A stretch of DNA of 13,219 nucleotides from JBEKIK01 sp050013075 (GTDB taxonomy: Bacteria; Planctomycetota; Planctomycetia; Pirellulales; Thermoguttaceae), in the NCBI GenBank assembly GCA_050013075.1, contig JBEKFZ010000111.1, positions 1-13,219 on the forward strand. The letters run 5' to 3'. This document shows, one piece after another, positions 1-4,750 of the stretch (positions are counted from its first letter, which is position 1; each line of letters begins with the position of its first letter). The translations under genes were made by a program, and so were the position numbers. A model generated the notes under the pieces. It had not been told where the DNA came from. It saw only the letters and a list, made by a program, of their open reading frames with translations, and did no database searches.

Positions 1-113
1 TCAGTCGCTACGAGGTGGCCCGTGTGGAAACATTACTAAACGAACGTCCTCGTCGTCGCCTCAAATATCGAACACCCCGTGAAGTCCTTGCTCCTAAAAT
101 GCGCTGCATTTGA
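1..113 (+). pseudogene. 3' end of an IS30-family transposase (cut by window edge)
   Basis: Reading from base 3, 37 codons run to a TGA at 111-113. The peptide contains LNERPRRRLKYRTPREVL, the hallmark C-terminal segment of IS30-family DDE transposases (NxRPRKRLGYxTPxEV). Only the tail is visible, so it cannot be told whether the gene is intact to the left. The stop is followed by an AT-rich stretch and, 18 nt on, by the stop codon of the convergent SHD1 gene. I could not identify a terminal inverted repeat with confidence. The family call is fairly secure because of this motif; the state of the element is unknown. Confidence 0.75.
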
Positions 114-131
114 TTGTTGAAACCACCCCAT

Positions 132-800
132 CTATTTTCCTTTTGGAACATCAATTAAAATATCTTTTAATAGAGGAACCTTCTTAGTCTTAGTTTCTAA
201 TGTATGTACTGACTGCGTATGAATATCAGTACTTCCCACAATTGTTCCGACTATTAATCTTATGCCTTCGTCTCTAGAATTATTTTCAGCTTCTTTGGCT
301 GCTAGAGTTTGTTTCATATCTTGGTTGCTTCCAAGATTTTCATAAACAAAGGCATTATCGGCAACACCTTTACCATTTTTATCTACAATTATGTAGGTAT
401 ACGCTGATTTAATTTTATTTCCAGTAAAGTCAGTTTTAGATTCATAAGTGACTTGTTTTCCTAACCACCCGACTCTTTTTCCGATGTATTTATCAATATC
501 ATTCTTGACGACAAAGTATGTTAATTCTGTATCATAATCTTGTTCCTTAGGATTGGATTCATCAATTTTCAATTTTTTCGATAAAAGTTTATATACATAT
601 TTTTGGTCCGAGTCACTCAGCTTCTCTATAGGAACGTATATGATTTTACCTCCTTCTTTTTTTAGCTGCACTTTGCCATCTTTTAAGTCAACAAATTCCG
701 CCTCAGTCGTATATTGCCCAGTAGAATCGGTCCATTTTCTAGCAAACGCTATTGATGTACAAAAAAGTAGAACGAAAAAAATAATAGCTAGGCGTTTCAT
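132..800 (-). CDS. Secreted SHD1-domain protein
   Basis: A 222-aa protein with a clear Sec signal peptide (MKRLAIIFFVLLFCTSIAFA, cleavage expected after residue 20). Residues about 21-71 form an SHD1 (SLA1 homology 1) domain: RKWTDSTG, then FVDLKDGKVQLKK, then the IYVPIEKLSDSDQKYV ending. This domain is very common in exported planctomycete proteins, where its partner is unknown. Residues 72-222 match no family I know; they are lysine-rich and look like a small beta-rich exported domain. The ATG at 800 has a GAGAGGA ribosome site 8 nt upstream. The gene lies 14 nt after the nucleotidyltransferase gene on the same strand, so co-transcription is possible. Base composition is far more AT-rich than that of most neighbours, suggesting transfer. 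Domain call is good; function is unknown. Confidence 0.8.
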   Translation of the reverse strand: MKRLAIIFFVLLFCTSIAFARKWTDSTGQYTTEAEFVDLKDGKVQLKKEGGKIIYVPIEKLSDSDQKYVYKLLSKKLKIDESNPKEQDYDTELTYFVVKNDIDKYIGKRVGWLGKQVTYESKTDFTGNKIKSAYTYIIVDKNGKGVADNAFVYENLGSNQDMKQTLAAKEAENNSRDEGIRLIVGTIVGSTDIHTQSVHTLETKTKKVPLLKDILIDVPKGK

Positions 801-814
801 TTTAGTAGTCCTCT

Positions 815-1117
815 CTATTGATTAGAATATAAAACCTCCGCCTCGGCTAGAACTTGGTTGCGGAAATATTTGCTCAGGAAACCTTCGGTATTGAGATCGA
901 CATTCCGCCCCAGCATTTCCGAGAGTTCAATCTGCATGGTGAAGAAACGTAATCCCGTGCGGGCGCCTGGCTCGAATTCCACAAGAACGTCGATGTCGCT
1001 TTCGGGCCGAAAATCGTCGCGGAGGATGGAACCGAAAAAACAGAGCTTCCGAATCCGATTTCGCTGGCAAAATTCCACCAGTTCCTCGCGGGGGATCTCG
1101 ACGCCATGGTATGTCAT
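815..1117 (-). CDS. MNT-type minimal nucleotidyltransferase (MntA-like antitoxin family), no HEPN partner nearby
   Basis: A 100-aa protein with the pol-beta nucleotidyltransferase signature: GS at residues 29-30 within FFGSILRDDF, the paired aspartates D41 and D43 in SDIDVLVEF, and a third acidic residue D74 in NVDL. These bind the metal-NTP complex. Small stand-alone proteins of this type (MntA) normally serve as antitoxins that AMPylate and silence an adjacent HEPN ribonuclease (HepT). No HEPN gene (RX4-6H motif) is present on either side: downstream is the SHD1 gene and upstream about 240 nt of repeats. It is therefore an orphan, or its partner has been lost. The ATG at 1117 has AGGA about 8 nt upstream. 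Family assignment is firm; role as an antitoxin is inferred from the family only. Confidence 0.85.
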   Translation of the reverse strand: MTYHGVEIPREELVEFCQRNRIRKLCFFGSILRDDFRPESDIDVLVEFEPGARTGLRFFTMQIELSEMLGRNVDLNTEGFLSKYFRNQVLAEAEVLYSNQ

Positions 1118-1354
1118 CGATAATTCCTATTAGCAACGATTGAGCCGTTTTCAGAGGGGTTAAATCACACCCTCTTGCGCATCCATGATAAATTATTGCA
1201 CACCAAAAAGTCAACTACCCGGTGTTGCCGTGGAAAAGTACGGGCAGTATGCCCGTGGCGCCCGGCCGTGAATCGCTGGGGTGGCAGTTCAACTGCCACC
1301 CCAACATCGATTATCCACCCGAATTCTGAACCCTGAACCCTGACCACTGAACCC
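1118..1354. repeat. Repeat-filled spacer with two palindromes and a short tandem tract
   Basis: No gene is seen here. The spacer holds a hairpin at 1240-1256 (7-bp stem ACGGGCA/TGCCCGT, 3-nt loop), a near-perfect palindrome at 1277-1303 (13-bp stem around one base, core GGTGGCAGTT/AACTGCCACC), and a tandem tract at about 1325-1354 built on CTGAACCCTGA-like units. These look like dispersed repeats of the type that litter intergenic space in environmental planctomycete genomes. The 1277-1303 palindrome could also stop transcription of the SRAP-like gene, which reads into it, but no T-run follows. Confidence 0.6.
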
Positions 1355-1822
1355 TTAAATCTGCTCACCCAGCAGGACGGGCATGCGAGGATTGCGAGTC
1401 ATGATTTGATAGTAGTGCGAGGCGGGCTGGGTGAGCATGTAAACGTGGGGGCGGCCATGCTCGTCGCGGACCAAAACGCCGCGGATGCCCTCGGGGATCA
1501 GGAACCAGACGCCGCGTTCCAGGCCCAAGGCGGCGGGAATGTCCACGGGCTCGGGATTCAAATGCCGCCACAGGCCCTGTTCCAAAATTTCCAGGCGGCA
1601 CCAGCCGGTGCGCGGCAGGGAGGATTGCCGGCCGTCGCGGTTTCCCCATTGATAAATGCCCAACCGGTCGCCGTACCAGGCCGGCAGTTCGGCCCGCGGA
1701 TCGCGATACAGGAATCGCAACTCGTGCGAATCGCCCGGCTCGCGCAGCACCAAACGCCGGCGCTGACGGCGGAGCAGCGATTCGGGCAGTTCATCAATCG
1801 GCAGGGCAATTCCAGTACACAT
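1355..1822 (-). CDS. Divergent SRAP (YedK/HMCES)-like protein next to a Y-family polymerase
   Basis: A 155-aa protein. I place the start at 1822 because it gives an N-terminal Met-Cys (MCTGIALPIDELP), as in SRAP proteins where Cys2 is exposed after Met removal and forms the thiazolidine crosslink to abasic DNA. The open frame upstream to 2011 is repeat-derived. Further SRAP-like landmarks: WG at 59-60, FLIPEGIRGVLV at 107-118 (compare CLIPADGFYEW) and RNPRMPVLL at 143-151 (compare IHDRMPVIL). The active-site Glu of the FYEW segment and the His before RMP (here Asn) are not conserved, and the protein is shorter than YedK (about 220 aa). If homologous, it has kept the Cys but altered the rest of the site. 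Its same-strand position behind the polymerase supports a role in lesion handling. Homology is my inference from motif order. Confidence 0.55.
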   Translation of the reverse strand: MCTGIALPIDELPESLLRRQRRRLVLREPGDSHELRFLYRDPRAELPAWYGDRLGIYQWGNRDGRQSSLPRTGWCRLEILEQGLWRHLNPEPVDIPAALGLERGVWFLIPEGIRGVLVRDEHGRPHVYMLTQPASHYYQIMTRNPRMPVLLGEQI

Positions 1823-1847
1823 CGCCGCAATTATTTCGCATAAAAAA

Positions 1848-1986
1848 CACCACGGAGTCACGGAGAATAAACAACTAAAACAGCAATCGAAATTTGCCAT
1901 TGCGCTTAGTTTTATACATGTTTTCATACGATATACATAAGTTCGTTTGATTATTATTTCTCCGTGTTCTCTGTGCCTCCGTGGTG
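1848..1986. repeat. Inverted pair of CACCACGGAG-type repeats
   Basis: A 20-nt unit at 1848-1867 (CACCACGGAGTCACGGAGAA) recurs in reverse complement at 1967-1986 with 18 of 20 bases matching; the second copy continues outwards to about 1957 with TTTCTCCGTG. The roughly 100 nt between them is AT-rich and non-coding. This unit is of a type seen dispersed in many environmental bacterial genomes. The pair sits between the stop of the polymerase gene (2020) and the start of the SRAP-like gene (1822), so it may form a stem-loop in a shared transcript or be a small non-autonomous mobile element. Confidence 0.65.
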
Positions 1987-2019
1987 AGATATTCAGGTCT
2001 GCAATTTTCAATCATCCTC

Positions 2020-3228
2020 TCAAAAACATGTTTTTCCGTAAATGTCGCAAATATCGTAGGAACTGGTTTCATCGCGGTAGATGTCGTCCAGGGGCAGGGT
2101 AGCGCCGCTGCGCAGGGCGAATCGGCCCACCTGCCGGTTGATCGACCGCTTCACCTCGGCAATGGCCTTTTGCTTCGGACTGGCTTGCTCGAATAAACTC
2201 CGCTGTGCGAATCGCCGGGCGGTGAGATTTTCGGCAATCAGGTGCATGTAGGAGACCGTTCGGCCGGCCGGCCAGCAGATTTTGAGCAATTTTAGGGCGG
2301 CGGGATGCAAAATATGAAAATCGGCGCTGGCGGCGGAAAGGCTTACCCGCCACGCGGCGCCGCCGCCGTCTTTAAATTCCAGATTCATGGCCAACCGGTA
2401 GCAATACACCTGATGATGGTCGAGTGCCTCGACCAGGCGTTCGGCGTTTCGGGCGACCCAGCCGGTCAGGCGGTCCGGATCGGCGGTGGCGATGCCCAGA
2501 CTCCCGCCGCGGCTGAGATTTTTATGGGCGGGGCGCAGGGTGTTTAGCGGCAGCGCCGGCGTGCCGTTAAGTTCCCACCACAAATCCTCGCCGCGTTTGG
2601 TCAGCAGGCGGCGGATCAGCCGGCGGTCGGCCCGGGCGAAATCCTCGCAGGTGCGGATGCCGTAGGGTGCCAGGCGTCGGGCGCTGCGTCGGGCGATGCC
2701 GGTGATTTTTTCCACCGGGCGGGCGCACAACAACCGCCGCACGTCGGCCTGGTCCACGGCCGCGACGCAGCCGAAGGGTTTGCCGGAACTGGACGCCAAT
2801 TTGGCCAGCGTCTTCGAGAGCGACACGCCCACGCTCACGGGCACGCCGGTCCGCTCGAGAATTGCCTGTTGCATTGTCTTGGCTTGCTGAAAATCGATCG
2901 CGGAGGCGTCGAAGAACATTTCGTCGATGGAATAGTATTCCACGGCCGGACTGAAGCGGCCGGCGACTTCCATCATGCGTTTAGAAAGGACTTCGTACCA
3001 CTGGAAATCGCGTTTGACGAAAATCGCCTCCGGGCAAAGGGGCAGGGCGTCCCAGATTGTCATGCCGGTGGTCACGCCGCGGGCTTTCAGTTCGTAGCTT
3101 TTGGCGATCACGCATGCGCCTTGGTTGCTTAAGACTCCCACGGCCCGGCCGCGCAGTTGCCTGTGGCGGACGCGTTCACAGGAGACGTAGAAGCAATCGG
3201 CGTCGAGATGTCCAATGCGTCTTGTCAT
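2020..3228 (-). CDS. Y-family translesion DNA polymerase (UmuC/DinB-like)
   Basis: A 402-aa error-prone polymerase that copies across damaged bases. The palm aspartate D9 lies in GHLDADCFYVSCE, the second catalytic pair D102-E103 in YYSIDEMF, and the finger segment in CVIAKSYELKARGV, which is closer to UmuC than to DinB. VSVGVSLSKTLAKLASSSGKP (130-150) and a helix-hairpin-helix around ITGIARRSARRLAPYGI (175-191) complete the core. A little-finger region follows, with QRSLF at 342-346 fitting the beta-clamp-binding consensus QxxLF. Start: the ATG at 3228 gives the canonical N terminus; ATGs at 3234 and 3264 are in frame but add non-conserved residues encoded by the palindromic upstream DNA. 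The SRAP-like gene follows on the same strand. No UmuD-like gene is present. Polymerase family is certain; subfamily is less so. Confidence 0.93.
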   Translation of the reverse strand: MTRRIGHLDADCFYVSCERVRHRQLRGRAVGVLSNQGACVIAKSYELKARGVTTGMTIWDALPLCPEAIFVKRDFQWYEVLSKRMMEVAGRFSPAVEYYSIDEMFFDASAIDFQQAKTMQQAILERTGVPVSVGVSLSKTLAKLASSSGKPFGCVAAVDQADVRRLLCARPVEKITGIARRSARRLAPYGIRTCEDFARADRRLIRRLLTKRGEDLWWELNGTPALPLNTLRPAHKNLSRGGSLGIATADPDRLTGWVARNAERLVEALDHHQVYCYRLAMNLEFKDGGGAAWRVSLSAASADFHILHPAALKLLKICWPAGRTVSYMHLIAENLTARRFAQRSLFEQASPKQKAIAEVKRSINRQVGRFALRSGATLPLDDIYRDETSSYDICDIYGKTCF

Positions 3229-3236
3229 ATACATTA

Positions 3237-3257
3237 GTATACGTATACATTTGTATA
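3237..3257. promoter_or_regulatory. Overlapping AT-rich palindromes upstream of the polymerase gene, candidate operator
   Basis: Just upstream of the polymerase start lie a perfect 12-bp palindrome GTATACGTATAC (3237-3248) and, overlapping it, TATACA-TT-TGTATA (3244-3257). TATACAT also recurs at 3228-3234 and 3244-3250. Y-family polymerase genes are often under LexA control, and planctomycete LexA boxes are poorly known, so this is a plausible repressor site. It does not match the E. coli, Bacillus or alphaproteobacterial LexA consensus. Confidence 0.35.
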
Positions 3258-3377
3258 TTTTCAAGATCGGGTATTGTCTTACTTAAATGTTGCTAAAAGG
3301 TTCAAATAACGAGCATAATAAATGAAAATACCCCCTATTCCGGTAGTAATATTCAAAAAGTACAATGGGATTACCGT

Positions 3378-4415
3378 TTGGGTGGTATTCCGAGACTTTC
3401 TTATTGTTCGGATGAAGAACTTATGCAGATTCCCGATGAAATTAGGAAATGTGTAGCCTTCATTGCCTCTCAAGACAAAACCAATGCATACACAATGCGT
3501 GGTACAGTTTTTTTAGTTGGGTATCCCCTTCCGCTGATAGAAGATACACCGGCTTATTATTTGGTAACGGCAAGGCATACAATCGACCAATTTCTGAAAC
3601 GTGATATTATTGATACTCATCTTCGTTTTAATGCGCGTAACTCTAATGCACAATATGTAAGTATTCCAACATCTCAATGGCTTTTTAACGAAGATGATCG
3701 CATTGATGTTGCAGTATTACCGATTGATTTAAATCTTTCCGAGATAGATCACAAATACATTCCATTAAATTTATTTGTCAATCCAGAGATTATTAATTCT
3801 CAGCAAATTGGGGTTGGTGATGACATATTTTTCCCTGGTTTATTTAGTAAACGATTTGGGGATAGAAAAAATATTCCAATTATCAGAATTGGCAATATTG
3901 CAGCGATGCCAGAAGAGTCGATCCAGACAGAATGGGGTACTTTGCCTTCAGCATATTTAATAGAAGCAAGGTCTATTGGCGGACTCAGTGGTTCGCCAGT
4001 CATTTTTTCTACTGGGCAAACACGTAAGATAGGGAATATGTTTAATGTTTTGGGTCAAGCACAATACTACCTTCTCGGATTGATACACGGACATTACGGC
4101 ATCAAGGACGAGATGTGGGATTCTGCCGATAACACCTTTACGGATGATTCTCGAATAAAGTCTATCAATATGGGAATTGCAATGGTTATACCTTCCTGGG
4201 ATATTCTCAGTACACTTGATAGGCCAGAATTAAAACAAAAACGTAAACTTGAAAGCGATGCAAAAATGCAAGAAAGGGCGGCCAGCACAGTATTGGATAA
4301 TAGTTTTTTTACATCAATTAATGTGATGGCGCGAACCAACGATATTACTAATGGGTCTAATTCAGATCAGAAGAAAGATTCTATGAGTAAACAGGTTCCT
4401 CCCATGAATCCCTAA
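3378..4415 (+). CDS. Trypsin-like serine protease domain protein, cytoplasmic by appearance
   Basis: About 345 aa with the order of a chymotrypsin-fold triad: H67 in YYLVTARHTI, D110 in DRIDVAVLPID and S204 in IGGLSGSPVI (the GxSGxP nucleophile elbow). The segment RGTVFLVG before the His fits the usual first beta-barrel strand. Residues about 275-345 are a polar, probably disordered tail. No signal peptide or membrane segment is seen, so it is not a DegP/HtrA-type periplasmic protease and no PDZ domain is present. The start is uncertain: TTG at 3378, or ATG at 3423 (removing 15 residues); the frame is open upstream to 3297 but lacks ATG. Neither has a strong ribosome site. AT-rich composition unlike the flanking polymerase and sppA genes suggests horizontal gain; a tRNA-like gene begins 35 nt after the stop. 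Substrate unknown. Confidence 0.75.
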   Translation: MGGIPRLSYCSDEELMQIPDEIRKCVAFIASQDKTNAYTMRGTVFLVGYPLPLIEDTPAYYLVTARHTIDQFLKRDIIDTHLRFNARNSNAQYVSIPTSQWLFNEDDRIDVAVLPIDLNLSEIDHKYIPLNLFVNPEIINSQQIGVGDDIFFPGLFSKRFGDRKNIPIIRIGNIAAMPEESIQTEWGTLPSAYLIEARSIGGLSGSPVIFSTGQTRKIGNMFNVLGQAQYYLLGLIHGHYGIKDEMWDSADNTFTDDSRIKSINMGIAMVIPSWDILSTLDRPELKQKRKLESDAKMQERAASTVLDNSFFTSINVMARTNDITNGSNSDQKKDSMSKQVPPMNP

Positions 4416-4450
4416 ATACTATTTCTTGTAAGGGGCTGCTACTCCATAAC

Positions 4451-4540
4451 GGAGAGCGGCCCGCGTCTTGGAGGCGCAGCAGCCTTATAACCTGCCGGAT
4501 GGGACGGCCTGCCGATTGGGTTCGATTCCCCCTCTCTCTT
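4451..4540 (+). tRNA. tRNA-like gene with 9/3 acceptor/T-stem ('allo-tRNA' type), long variable arm, anticodon UAU
   Basis: A 90-nt cloverleaf can be drawn. Acceptor stem: 4451-4459 GGAGAGCGG with 4531-4539 CCTCTCTCT, 8 of 9 positions paired (C4457/T4533 mismatch, one G-U end pair). D arm: 4463-4467 GCGTC with 4473-4477 GGCGC, loop TTGGA carrying the G18-G19 pair. Anticodon arm: 4479-4483 GCAGC with 4491-4495 CCTGC (inner C-C mismatch), loop CTTATAA with U33 and anticodon TAT (4486-4488). Variable arm: 4496-4498 with 4512-4514, then 4501-4503 with 4508-4510, tetraloop ACGG. T arm: GGG/CCC, loop TTCGATT with the invariant TTC-A. A normal 7/5 fold would leave three mismatches, the 9/3 fold one. 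The long variable arm suggests serine charging. Oddities: no T at position 8, T as discriminator, no encoded CCA. Could be a degenerate tRNA relic. Confidence 0.6.
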
Positions 4541-4600
4541 AGCACTTCACGCTGAAAAAACGGATAAATTCGCGGTAAATTCTTTGTTTTTCCACAACCG

Positions 4601-4617
4601 CGCGACCAATGGTCGCG
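4601..4617. repeat. Palindrome between tRNA-like gene and sppA
   Basis: A perfect 8-bp inverted repeat around one base (CGCGACCA-A-TGGTCGCG). It resembles a dispersed repeat unit and is not followed by a T-run, so it is a weak terminator candidate for the tRNA-like gene. The rest of 4541-4734 shows no gene and no convincing promoter. Confidence 0.5.
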
Positions 4618-4734
4618 GCTTTACAGATAATCCATTACCGCCCGAACCCCCCCTAATAGGTATTGCGCAGACTTTTTTTGTAATCATGGTAAAATAGATG
4701 GATTCCGTAAGTATTGCCGATTTTCACGAACATC

Positions 4735-4742
4735 AGAAAGGA
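4735..4742 (+). promoter_or_regulatory. Ribosome-binding site deciding the sppA start
   Basis: AGAAAGGA ends 8 nt before the ATG at 4751. An earlier ATG at 4746 is out of frame and too close, so 4751 is the start. Confidence 0.7.
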
Positions 4743-4750
4743 TCCATGCA

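Noticed and set aside
815..1354. A hidden HepT (HEPN) toxin gene next to the nucleotidyltransferase
   Set aside because: Looked for an RX4-6H protein in all frames around the gene; only repeats and the SHD1 gene are present.
1165..1368. 67-codon minus-strand frame
   Set aside because: Built from palindromic and tandem repeat DNA; no ribosome site or domain.
1406..1843. 145-codon plus-strand frame opposite the SRAP-like gene
   Set aside because: Antisense shadow; the minus-strand reading has SRAP-like motifs and a Met-Cys start.
1823..2011. N-terminal extension of the SRAP-like protein
   Set aside because: The extra residues (SPRRHREHGE and on) are translation of the dispersed repeat and AT-rich spacer; it would bury the Met-Cys terminus.
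3322..3456. 44-codon ORF starting ATG AAA ATA CCC, overlapping the protease 5' end in another frame
   Set aside because: No ribosome site and no recognisable sequence; could only be a leader peptide, for which there is no support.
4451..4540. Canonical 7/5 tRNA-Ile(UAU) or a selC gene
   Set aside because: The 7/5 fold leaves mismatches at the base of the acceptor and two in the T stem, and tRNA-Ile has no long variable arm; selC would need a UCA anticodon.
4663..4695. sppA promoter TTGCGC ... TAAAAT
   Set aside because: The spacer is 21 nt, outside the usual 16-18 range; not strong enough to report as a feature.
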